Assembly: GCF_014646995.1 (NCBI RefSeq)
Contig: NZ_BMOI01000002.1
Span: 60,486-124,485 of the forward strand
DNA from: Curtobacterium luteum
GTDB taxonomy: Bacteria > Actinomycetota > Actinomycetes > Actinomycetales > Microbacteriaceae
Direction: 5' to 3'
DNA: 64,000 nucleotides
The translations under genes and the position numbers were made by a program. Shown piece by piece: positions 8,643-15,907 of this stretch (its first letter is position 1; every line of letters starts with the position of its first letter). Under the pieces are notes generated by a model. That model was not told the origin of the DNA, ran no database searches, and was given only the letters and a program-made list of their open reading frames with translations.

Positions 8643-9310
8643 ACAACACCTTCCAGAGCGTGATCGACTCGTTCGACGTCCTCGTGGGGGCGGTGCGCGA
8701 CACGATCGTCATGTCGATCATCTCGCTCGTCATCGCGGGCGTCATCGGTCTGGCGCTCGGCCTCGCGTTGTACGCGACGCGGCCCGGCAACCTGCTCGGC
8801 AGCCGGACGGCGTACACGATCCTCAACGTGGTCGTGAACCTCGTCCGACCGATCCCGTTCGTGATCTTCCTCGCCGCGATCGCCCCGCTGTCCCGCGTCG
8901 TCGTCCAGACCACGATCGGGGTGCCGGCCGTGACGTTCGCCATCTCGCTCGCGGCGTCGTTCGCGGTGTCCCGGATCGTCGAGCAGAACCTGCTCGCGGT
9001 GGAGCCGGGCGTCGTCGAGGCGGCTCGGGCCTCGGGCGCGCACCCGCTGTCGATCCTGCTGACCGTGCTCATCCCGGAGGGGCTCGGCCCGCTCATCCTC
9101 GGCTACACGTTCATCTACATCGGCATCGTCGACATGACGGCGCAGGGGGCGCTCGTCGGCGGGGGCGGCCTCGGCGAGTACGCGATCCAGTACGGGTCGC
9201 AGCGCTACGACTGGTGGGTCGTCTACGTGTCGGTGGCGCTGATCGTCGTCATCGTCCAGCTCGGCCAGTTCCTCGGGAACCGCCTGGCCCGCGCGACGCT
9301 GCGGCGCTGA
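8639..9310 (+). CDS. metI: Methionine-type ABC transporter permease
   Basis: Membrane permease of 223 residues with about five hydrophobic helices. The EAA loop that contacts MetN is at about residues 123-140 (EPGVVEAARASGAHPLSIL). DMTAQGALVGGGGLGEYAIQYG near residues 162-183 is the conserved MetI signature. The GTG start overlaps the end of metN by four bases. The gene closes the metQNI operon; two strong hairpins lie just downstream and probably end transcription. Confidence 0.95.
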   Translation: MNNTFQSVIDSFDVLVGAVRDTIVMSIISLVIAGVIGLALGLALYATRPGNLLGSRTAYTILNVVVNLVRPIPFVIFLAAIAPLSRVVVQTTIGVPAVTFAISLAASFAVSRIVEQNLLAVEPGVVEAARASGAHPLSILLTVLIPEGLGPLILGYTFIYIGIVDMTAQGALVGGGGLGEYAIQYGSQRYDWWVVYVSVALIVVIVQLGQFLGNRLARATLRR

Positions 9311-9342
9311 CGCAGCGCGGGTCGCGGACGCGACCACGTCAC

Positions 9343-9385
9343 GGACGGGAGGCACGGTGCTGGTGGCGCACCGTGCCTCCCGTCC
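9343..9385. terminator. Hairpin terminator after metI, copy A
   Basis: A perfect 18-bp stem, GGACGGGAGGCACGGTGC at 9343-9360 pairing with 9368-9385, around a 7-base loop. There is no U-tract, which is usual in high-GC actinobacteria. It lies 33 bp after the metI stop. Confidence 0.75.
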
Positions 9386-9567
9386 ATCGTGTGGTCACGA
9401 CGCCCCGCTCACGCTCCCCGCGCGGTCACGAAGCGTCGCCACCGACGCAGGATGACGACACTTCGTGACCACCCGCCGCACGACAGACGGAGAGTCCCGA
9501 CCAGCGCCGGCGGAGGCCGCGGGCGCGGCGACGATCGGCACCGCGCGGGTCGCGGACGCGACCACCT

Positions 9568-9616
9568 GACGGACGGGAGGCACGGTGCGGGTGGCGCACC
9601 GTGCCTCCCGTCCGTC
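9568..9616. terminator. Hairpin terminator, copy B
   Basis: A perfect 21-bp stem (9568-9588 with 9596-9616) and 7-base loop. It is the duplicated counterpart of the 9343 hairpin, extended by GAC/GTC at the base. Because it is symmetrical it could also stop the leftward transcript of the neighbouring minus-strand gene. Confidence 0.7.
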
Positions 9617-9759
9617 GTGTGGTCACGACGCCCCGCTCACGCTCCCCGAACGGTCACGAGACGTCACTCCAGCCGCCCGGAACCGACGATTCGTGACCAC
9701 CCGCCGCACGACAGACGACACGTCGCGACCGGCGGCGGAGGCGTCAGGCCACGGAGGCG

Positions 9760-10536
9760 TCAGGCGACGGAGGCGTTGACCGTCGGGTAGCCCGCCGTGT
9801 CACCCGGGTGCTCGTAGTGCGCCCGGACGAGGATCGGCCGGTGGTCGGACACGCCGGCCGGCAGCGTCTCGACGCCCGCGATGTGCAGGCCGACACTCGT
9901 GGCGAAGTCGAAGTGTCCGGTGAACTTGCGGTAGCGCAGGTACGTCGGCTGGTCGGAGAGCGACAGGGCGAAGCCGTGCTCCTCGATCTTGCGGCGGAGG
10001 TTCGTCTGGAACCACGGGTAGTTGAAGTCGCCGACCATGATCGCGGGGGCCTCGCTCGAGAGGTCGCGGACGAACTGGTGCGCCGCCTCGATCTGCTTCC
10101 GGCGGAGCGAGTTCGTGGCCGTCAGCGGCGAGGCGTGGAAGGACGCGACGATGACCTCGGTGTCGGCCTCCCGGTCGCGGAGGTGCATGGCGATGAGCCG
10201 CTCGTGGGCGGGTGCGAGGACCCGGTCGTGCAGCGACTTCTGCAGCGAGTGGATGCTGAAGTCCTGCAGGTCGAAGCGATCGTCGCGCTTGTAGATCGCG
10301 AGGCCGAGCCGGTTCGCCTTGGTCGACGCCGCGAGCGTGAGGCCGCCGACGGACCGGGCGAGGTCGTTCGAGTCGCACTCCTGCACGCACAGGACGTCGG
10401 CCTGCGAAGCCTCGGCCAGGGACGCGAGTTCGCCGTTCGCGGTGTGCTCACGGAGGTTGTAGCTGACGACACGCAGTGCGGTCGGCTGCACGTCGGCGTC
10501 GGGGTCGATCGTCCCGTGCTGCTGTGGAGCGGCCAT
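9760..10536 (-). CDS. Endonuclease/exonuclease/phosphatase (EEP) superfamily protein
   Basis: A 258-residue cytosolic hydrolase-like protein with the Mg-dependent EEP fold of ExoIII, DNase I and inositol phosphatases. Motifs in order: RVVSYNLREH (about residues 22-31, Asn), VLCVQECDSND (Glu), VIVASFHASPL (His), IMVGDFNYPWFQ (D-x-N), HFDFATS and GVSDHRPILV (SDH catalytic His near the C terminus). The substrate is not evident: nucleic acid, sugar phosphate and phospholipid are all possible. ATG 10536 has AGGAAGG upstream. No secretion signal is visible. The gene reads toward the metI terminators. Confidence 0.88.
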   Translation of the reverse strand: MAAPQQHGTIDPDADVQPTALRVVSYNLREHTANGELASLAEASQADVLCVQECDSNDLARSVGGLTLAASTKANRLGLAIYKRDDRFDLQDFSIHSLQKSLHDRVLAPAHERLIAMHLRDREADTEVIVASFHASPLTATNSLRRKQIEAAHQFVRDLSSEAPAIMVGDFNYPWFQTNLRRKIEEHGFALSLSDQPTYLRYRKFTGHFDFATSVGLHIAGVETLPAGVSDHRPILVRAHYEHPGDTAGYPTVNASVA

Positions 10537-10699
10537 GCTGCCTTCCTGTTCCGGGTGGCGTCGTGTCCGGGGTACCGGGTCACCCTGCCGGAGCGAAACT
10601 ACTCGGCCTCCGCGGCAGGTTGCTGAGACTGTAGCGCGGGACGGGTTTCCGGCGTGTGACCGTGTCGCGAACGGACAGCGGCGGCACGCCGGCGGCGCG

Positions 10700-12112
10700 T
10701 CAGACCCGCACGCGGCGCGCCGGCCGCACGGTCTCCCCCGCCGTCCGGCTCATCAGGACGCCCTCGACGCAGGCCACGACGAGCAGCAGGGCGATCACCC
10801 AGAACGCGACGACGTAGGGCCCCGACCCGCCGAGCCCCGCAGCCGCCCGGATCACCACGGCGGCCACCGCGACCCCGAACCCCGCCGCGGTCTGCTGGAG
10901 CGTCGACGACAGGGTGTTCGCCGGTGTCATGTCCGCCTGCTCGACGTCGGCGAACGCGATCGTGTTGTACGCGGTGAAGCCGACCGACCGCGCGGCACCG
11001 CTCACCACGAGGAGCACGGCGAGCAGCCAGAACGGCGTCTGCGGAGTCGTGAAGGCCATCGCGACGACGCTCAGCGCGGCGACCGCGGAGGACACGATGA
11101 TGACCGGCCGGTACCCGAACCAGCGGAGCAACGGCGTCGTCATCGGCTTGATGCCGAGGTTGCCGACGAAGACCCAGAGCACGGCGGACCCGGCGAGCAC
11201 CGCGCTCCACCCCCAGGCGTCCTGGAAGAGCAGGGGGAGCACGAAGGGCACCGCCGAGACGGCGAGCCGGAAGAGGCTGCCTCCGGCGTGCGACACCCGG
11301 AAGGTCTCGAGCCGGAACGACCCGAGCCCCATGATCGGGTGCGGCGCCCGTCGGAAGTGCCGGACCGCGAGCCAGCAGCCGGCCGCTCCGACGACGCCGG
11401 ACACCACGACGGCCACCACGGGGACCTCGTCGAGGGCGAGCAACGACGCCATGACGACGAGCGCACCGAGCCCGAAGCACGCCAACACCGACCCGAGCCA
11501 GTCGAACGGCACCCGCTCGGGCGCACGCTCCTGCGGCACGAGCACGAGCGCCGCGACGAACGCGACGATCCCGAGCGGGATGTTGATGAGGAAGATCCAG
11601 TGCCAGGTCAGGGTGTCCACGAGCACCCCGCCGACGAACGGGGCGATGATCGGGGCCGCGAGCGCCGGCCAGGTCAGGATCGCGATCGCGGTGACGAGCT
11701 GGTCACGGCCGGCGCTCCGCAGCACGACGAGCCGACCGACGGGCACCATCATCGCGCCGCCGAGGCCCTGCAGGATCCGCCACAGCGTCAGGTCGACCAG
11801 GCCGGTGGACATCGCGCACAGAGCCGAGGCGACCGTGAAGAGCGCGATCGCCGCCGCGAAGACGGTGCGGGAGCCGACGCGGTCGGTCACCCAGCCGCTC
11901 ACCGGGATGAACACCGCGAGCGTGACGAGGTAGGCGGTGATCGCGACGCCGACCGCGGCCGAGTCGACGCCGAGGTCACGCCCCATCGCGGGAGCAGCCG
12001 TCGCGAGGATCGTGCCGTCGAGCAGCTCCATGAAGAACGTGCCCGCGACCAGGACGGCGACCGCCGTGCTGCCTGCCCGCCGGGCGCTCGGTGTCGGTGT
12101 CGTCGTCGTCAT
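10700..12112 (-). CDS. MFS transporter (DHA2 / EmrB-like)
   Basis: Predicted 470-residue inner-membrane exporter with about 14 hydrophobic segments. Family signatures are MELLDGTILATAAPAMGRDL (about residues 28-47), SGWVTDRVGSRTVF between helices 2 and 3, and RILQGLGGAMMVPVGRLVVL. IIAPFVGGVLVDTLTWHWIF matches the antiporter motif. The start was placed at ATG 12112, the first methionine before the transmembrane region. It is divergent from the amino-sugar-acid operon beginning at 12285. It could conceivably serve that pathway, but its family usually exports drugs, so I do not assign that role. Confidence 0.88.
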   Translation of the reverse strand: MTTTTPTPSARRAGSTAVAVLVAGTFFMELLDGTILATAAPAMGRDLGVDSAAVGVAITAYLVTLAVFIPVSGWVTDRVGSRTVFAAAIALFTVASALCAMSTGLVDLTLWRILQGLGGAMMVPVGRLVVLRSAGRDQLVTAIAILTWPALAAPIIAPFVGGVLVDTLTWHWIFLINIPLGIVAFVAALVLVPQERAPERVPFDWLGSVLACFGLGALVVMASLLALDEVPVVAVVVSGVVGAAGCWLAVRHFRRAPHPIMGLGSFRLETFRVSHAGGSLFRLAVSAVPFVLPLLFQDAWGWSAVLAGSAVLWVFVGNLGIKPMTTPLLRWFGYRPVIIVSSAVAALSVVAMAFTTPQTPFWLLAVLLVVSGAARSVGFTAYNTIAFADVEQADMTPANTLSSTLQQTAAGFGVAVAAVVIRAAAGLGGSGPYVVAFWVIALLLVVACVEGVLMSRTAGETVRPARRVRV

Positions 12113-12272
12113 CTCGAACGGAATGCTATGCCCGCTCGGGTTCCGGACCCGGGCCGAGCCGCCCCGCTGCGACCCACCGTTCTGCTGTGCACAATGGTCG
12201 GAGCGACGGTGTTGTCCGGACCGCGCCCAGCGGACGAGCCTGGCAGCGCGTGACGCCGTGTCACCGCTCGAC

Positions 12273-12280
12273 GAGGAGGT
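12273..12280 (+). promoter_or_regulatory. Strong ribosome binding site fixing a TTG start
   Basis: GAGGAGGT ends 4 bases before a TTG at 12285. No comparable Shine-Dalgarno precedes the in-frame GTG at 12258, so the TTG is the likely start of the downstream PLP enzyme. The 172-bp gap from 12113 to here should hold the divergent promoters; I could not identify a clear operator. Confidence 0.7.
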
Positions 12281-12284
12281 CCGA

Positions 12285-13421
12285 TTGCCGAAGCACGTGC
12301 TCGACGACGTCCTGCTGCCCGTCATGACGCTCCGCGAGTCGGCCCTGGAGTCGAACGCCGCGGTGATGCAGGCCTACGTCGAGCGGCACGGGCTCCTGTT
12401 CGCGCCGCACATGAAGACGCACATGGCACCGGCGCTCGCCCGCCGTCAGACCGACCTCGGCGCGTGGGGCGTGACCGTCGCCTCGGTCCAGCAGGCCGTC
12501 GCGGCGTGGGACCACGGGTTCCACCGGATCCTCGTCGCGAACGAGGTCCTCGACCCTGCGGGACTCGCGTGGATCGCCCGCCGACGCGAGCTGGACGCCG
12601 GTGCGGACGTGCTCTTCCAGGTCGACTCCGCCGCCGGCGTCGCGGCCGCCGCCGACCACGGACCGCTCCCGGTGCTCGTCGAGATCGGCTTCCCGGGCGG
12701 CCGGACCGGGGTCCGCTCCCCCGCCGACGGGGTCGCGCTCGCGCGTGCTGCGCGGAGCGCCGGGCTCGAGGTCCGCGGCGTGACCGGGTACGAGGGCGGC
12801 CTGCCCGGCCCGGACGAGGCCCGGGAGTACGTCCGAGGGGTGCTCGCCGCCACGGCGGCGGTCCGTCCGCTCGTCACGGCGACGCGCACCCTGCTCAGCA
12901 TGGGCGGCAGCGCCTGGTTCGACGCGGTCGTCGACGCGGTCGCGGACCGCCCGGACGACGTCGACGTCCTGCTCCGGTCCGGGGCGTCGCTGACGCACGA
13001 CGACGGCTTCTACGCCGAGCGGACGCCCTTCGCGCGGCACCCCGAGGAGGGCCGCCTCGAAGCCGCGATCCGCGTCTGGGGCCGCGTGACGTCGGCGCCG
13101 GAACCGGGGCTCGCCCTCGTCGCCGTCGGCAAGCGGGACATCAGCTTCGACGAGGGCCTCCCGGTCGTGCGCGAGGTCCGGCCTGGAGGCACGGCTCGGG
13201 CCCGCCCCGTCACCCCGGTCCCTGGGTCGGTCACCGTCACCCGCCTCGACGACCAGCACTGCTACCTGCGGACCACCCCGGACGCGCCGGCGGTCGCTCC
13301 GGGGGACGTCGTCGTGTTCGGTGTCTCCCACCCGTGCACGGTGTTCGACAAGTGGCGGGAGGTCCTCGTGCTCGCCGACGACGACACCGTCCTCGACACG
13401 ATCGAGACGGTGTTCCGGTGA
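12285..13421 (+). CDS. Fold-type III PLP enzyme, D-threonine aldolase / D-serine dehydratase-like; candidate D-glucosaminate dehydratase
   Basis: A 378-residue PLP- and metal-dependent enzyme. LLFAPHMKTHM (residues 38-48) carries the Schiff-base lysine K44 at the end of the first barrel strand, and VSHPCTVFDKW near the C terminus (H349-x-C351) is the divalent-metal site of this family. Known members act on D-threonine, D-serine, 3-hydroxyaspartate and, as I recall, D-glucosaminate. Next to KDG kinase and KDPG aldolase, the most economical role is deamination of a 2-amino-2-deoxy-aldonate to 2-keto-3-deoxygluconate. That substrate is an inference; D-serine deaminase or a low-specificity D-threonine aldolase remain possible. 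It is the first gene of the operon and overlaps the IclR gene by 4 bp. Confidence 0.85.
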   Translation: MPKHVLDDVLLPVMTLRESALESNAAVMQAYVERHGLLFAPHMKTHMAPALARRQTDLGAWGVTVASVQQAVAAWDHGFHRILVANEVLDPAGLAWIARRRELDAGADVLFQVDSAAGVAAAADHGPLPVLVEIGFPGGRTGVRSPADGVALARAARSAGLEVRGVTGYEGGLPGPDEAREYVRGVLAATAAVRPLVTATRTLLSMGGSAWFDAVVDAVADRPDDVDVLLRSGASLTHDDGFYAERTPFARHPEEGRLEAAIRVWGRVTSAPEPGLALVAVGKRDISFDEGLPVVREVRPGGTARARPVTPVPGSVTVTRLDDQHCYLRTTPDAPAVAPGDVVVFGVSHPCTVFDKWREVLVLADDDTVLDTIETVFR

Positions 13422-14254
13422 CCGCCCCGCACGACGTCCCCGCCCGCAACGCCGCCCTGTCGCTCCGGCGAGGCCTGCGTCTGCTCGACATCGTCGCTGA
13501 CCGCACCCGGACCGGCGAGACCTCGGTCAGCCTCGGCACGCTCGCCGCCGAACTCGGCACGTCCAAGTCGACGGTGCTCCGGCTGACGGCGCCGATGGTG
13601 GAGACCGACCTCCTCCGCCGGACGGCCGACGCCGGCTTCACGCTCGGGCTCGGCGCGCTGCTCCTCGGGCAGAGCTACCTCGAGGGCATCGACCTCCGTG
13701 CCGCCGCTGCACCGTTCCTCCGCCGCACCGCCGAGCAGACCGGGCTGACGTGCCACCTCGTCGTCCCCGACGGCACCGACATCGTCTACGTCGACAAGGT
13801 GGAGACCCGCGGGACGGTCCGGATGGGCTCCCGCATCGGCAACCGGCTGCCGATGCGCAACACCGCGTCCGGCAAGGCGATCGTCGCGTTCGGCGACCCG
13901 GACCTCCTCGGCCGGGTGCTCGCACAGCCGGTGCACGCCCTGACGGTGCACACCATCACCGACGACGTCCGCTGGCGCCACGAGGTCGACCGCACCCGCG
14001 GGCGCGGCTACGGCATCGACGACCGGGAGAACGAGCCGGACATCCGGTGCGTGGCGGCGCCGGTGCTCGACCACACCAACCAGGTCGTCGGCGCGATGAG
14101 CATCTCGGGCCTGGCCTCCCGGTTCCCCGCGGCCGCGGTGCGCGAGCTCGGAGCGGGTGTGGTGCGCACCGCACAGGAGATCTCCGTCGCGCTCGGCTCG
14201 TCGTCGGCGCAGCTCGCGTTGCACCGGACCGCGCCGTCCCGGAGCGCGCGGTGA
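13418..14254 (+). CDS. IclR-family transcriptional regulator
   Basis: A 278-residue regulator. The N-terminal winged helix-turn-helix spans about residues 18-80 (ALSLRRGLRLLDIVADR, LAAELGTSKSTVLRLTAPMV). The C-terminal effector domain contains the family pattern GSRIGNRLPMRNTASGKAIVAF (about 141-162) and APVLDHTNQVVGAMSISGLA. IclR proteins bind small carboxylates or sugar acids; KdgR, which responds to 2-keto-3-deoxygluconate, is in this family, so KDG or KDPG is a reasonable inducer here. It starts GTG inside the preceding stop (GTGA) and ends the same way into the kinase gene, so it is embedded within the operon it probably controls. Confidence 0.93.
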   Translation: MTAPHDVPARNAALSLRRGLRLLDIVADRTRTGETSVSLGTLAAELGTSKSTVLRLTAPMVETDLLRRTADAGFTLGLGALLLGQSYLEGIDLRAAAAPFLRRTAEQTGLTCHLVVPDGTDIVYVDKVETRGTVRMGSRIGNRLPMRNTASGKAIVAFGDPDLLGRVLAQPVHALTVHTITDDVRWRHEVDRTRGRGYGIDDRENEPDIRCVAAPVLDHTNQVVGAMSISGLASRFPAAAVRELGAGVVRTAQEISVALGSSSAQLALHRTAPSRSAR

Positions 14255-15228
14255 GCGGGCACGTCGTCACCATGGGCGAGACCATGCTCCTCCTGAGCGG
14301 GCGGTCGGTCGGCTCGGTGCGCGACCTCGACGCCGTGGGCCTGGACACCGGCGGGGCCGAGAGCAACGTCGCGATCGGGCTCGTCCGCGCCGGCGTGCCG
14401 ACGACCTGGGTGGGTCGTGTCGGGACGGACCCGGCGGGCGAGCGGGTGCTCGCGGACGTCCGCCGCACCGGCGTGGACGTCGTCGCGGTCCTCGACCCGG
14501 ACCGCTCGACCGGCCTCATGATGAAGGAGCGGCTCCCTGACGGCCGGACCCGGGTGACCTACCACCGTGCGGGGTCGGCCGGGTCCGCGGTCCGGCCGGA
14601 GGACGTCCCCGACGGGCTCGTCGAACGGGCCGGACTCGTGCACCTCACCGGCATCACGACCGCGCTCTCGGACAGCGCCCGAGCCGCCGTCGACGCCGTG
14701 CTCGCCCGTGCCGACACGGCGTGCGTGCCGGTCTCCTTCGACGTCAACCACCGGCCGAAGCTCGTCGACCCCGACACCGCCCGGCAGCGGTACCGGGCCG
14801 TCGCGGAGCGGTCGAGCGTGGTGTTCGCGAGCGACGACGAGGCCCGACTCGTCCTCGGACGCCAGGAGCAGCCGGACGACGAGGAGTCCCTCGCGTACGA
14901 CCTCGCGGCGGTGGCCGACGGCACCGCGGTGGTGAAGCTCGGCTCCCGCGGCGCGGTGGCCTCGGTCGACGGCGTCCTGCTCCGACGGCCCGCGACACCC
15001 GTCCGCGTGGTCGACCCGGTCGGCGCCGGCGACGCGTTCGTGGCGGGGTGGCTCGCCGCCGTGCTCACCGGCGCCGGCCCGGCCGAGGCACTCGACCGGG
15101 CCGCCGACGCGGGGGCGCTCGCCTGCACGGTGCCGGGCGACTGGCAGCTCCCCGACCCCGATGCCGCGGCCCGCCCGGTCGACGGCCCGGAGGTCGACCA
15201 CACCGTGCACGACCGGGTCGACCGATGA
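14251..15228 (+). CDS. kdgK: PfkB-family sugar kinase, probable 2-dehydro-3-deoxygluconokinase
   Basis: Ribokinase-fold kinase of 325 residues, expected to phosphorylate KDG to KDPG. VVTMGETMLLLSG is the first strand; GGAESNVAIGLVRAGVPTTWVGRVG (about residues 35-59, quoted as two adjoining motifs GGAESNVAIGL and VRAGVPTTWVGRVG) is PfkB signature 1; DPVGAGDAFVAGWLAAV (about 257-273) is signature 2 with the catalytic Asp. GLMMKERLPDGRTRVTYHR resembles KDG kinases rather than fructokinases. A GTGA overlap couples it to the IclR gene, and the aldolase gene follows after 28 bp. The substrate is inferred from homology plus the aldolase neighbour. Confidence 0.88.
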   Translation: MSGHVVTMGETMLLLSGRSVGSVRDLDAVGLDTGGAESNVAIGLVRAGVPTTWVGRVGTDPAGERVLADVRRTGVDVVAVLDPDRSTGLMMKERLPDGRTRVTYHRAGSAGSAVRPEDVPDGLVERAGLVHLTGITTALSDSARAAVDAVLARADTACVPVSFDVNHRPKLVDPDTARQRYRAVAERSSVVFASDDEARLVLGRQEQPDDEESLAYDLAAVADGTAVVKLGSRGAVASVDGVLLRRPATPVRVVDPVGAGDAFVAGWLAAVLTGAGPAEALDRAADAGALACTVPGDWQLPDPDAAARPVDGPEVDHTVHDRVDR

Positions 15229-15256
15229 CGGCCGCGCCCACGACAGGAGGACCACG

Positions 15257-15907
15257 ATGACCGACACCGCGACCACCGGCACGGGGACGCGCCACCGCCA
15301 CGAGGCCGGTCCCGCCGTCGCGATCCTCCGGGGCGGGACGGGCGAGCACGTCGAGGACGTCGTCCGCGTGCTCGTCGAGTCCGGCGTGCGTGCGATCGAG
15401 CTCACCACGAACACACCACGCTGGCAGGAGGGTATGGCGTGGGCCGTCGAACGGTACGGGCGGGCCGCTGCGATCGGCGTCGGGACGGTGCTCGAACCGC
15501 GGCAGGTCGACGAGGCGGCGGCGCTCGGCGCGACCTTCGCGGTCAGCCCCCACACCGACCCCGCGATCGGCGAACGGGCGCACGAGCGCGGGCTCGGCTG
15601 GTACCCGGGAGCGGCGACGCCGACCGAGATCGTCACCGCCTGGCGGCACGGGGCCCGGGCGGTCAAGGTGTTCCCGGCCGCCCAGCTCGGCGGACCCGCC
15701 TTCCTCAAGCAGGTCCTCGCCCCGCTCGACTTCGTCGACGTGGTCCCGACCGGGGGCATCGGCATCGACGACGCGGCCGACTACCTCTCGGCCGGGGCGG
15801 TCGCGGTCGGTCTCGGCTCCCCGCTGGTGGGCGACGCGCTCCGGGACGGCGACCTCGATGCCCTCCGGCTCCGGGCCGAGCGGCTCGTCGCGGCACTGGG
15901 CCGGTGA
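15257..15907 (+). CDS. eda: KDPG/KHG-type aldolase
   Basis: Class I aldolase of 216 residues that would split 2-keto-3-deoxy-6-phosphogluconate into pyruvate and glyceraldehyde 3-phosphate. Key residues are R25 in AILRGG, E48 in AIELTTNTP, the phosphate-region VSPHTDPAI, and the Schiff-base lysine K137 in GARAVKVFPAAQLGG; VVPTGGIGIDDAADYL follows. The IELTTNTP loop is closer to KDPGal-type aldolases than to the EVTLRT of E. coli Eda, so the galacto form is an alternative. ATG 15257 has AGGAGG five bases upstream. The stop overlaps the next start by 4 bp. Confidence 0.9.
   Translation: MTDTATTGTGTRHRHEAGPAVAILRGGTGEHVEDVVRVLVESGVRAIELTTNTPRWQEGMAWAVERYGRAAAIGVGTVLEPRQVDEAAALGATFAVSPHTDPAIGERAHERGLGWYPGAATPTEIVTAWRHGARAVKVFPAAQLGGPAFLKQVLAPLDFVDVVPTGGIGIDDAADYLSAGAVAVGLGSPLVGDALRDGDLDALRLRAERLVAALGR

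Larger units (their letters stand above)
9315..9740. repeat. Tandem duplication of an intergenic element, period 228 bp
   Basis: Two copies of a roughly 195-bp sequence start at 9315 and 9543 and run to about 9510 and 9740 without an internal length change. Each begins GCGCGGGTCGCGGACGCGAC, contains a long GC-rich hairpin, then GTGTGGTCACGA and, about 60 bp later, TCGTGACCACCCGCCGCAC, which can pair with it (GTGGTCACGA with TCGTGACCAC). No reading frame is convincing. This explains most of the 449-bp gap between metI and the EEP gene; the end of the gap carries a short GGCGTCAGGC(G/C)ACGGA repeat. Confidence 0.85.

Noticed and set aside
10700..12112. MFS gene as the importer for the amino-sugar-acid operon
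   Set aside because: It is divergent and belongs to the DHA2 exporter family; no sequence feature supports sugar-acid uptake.
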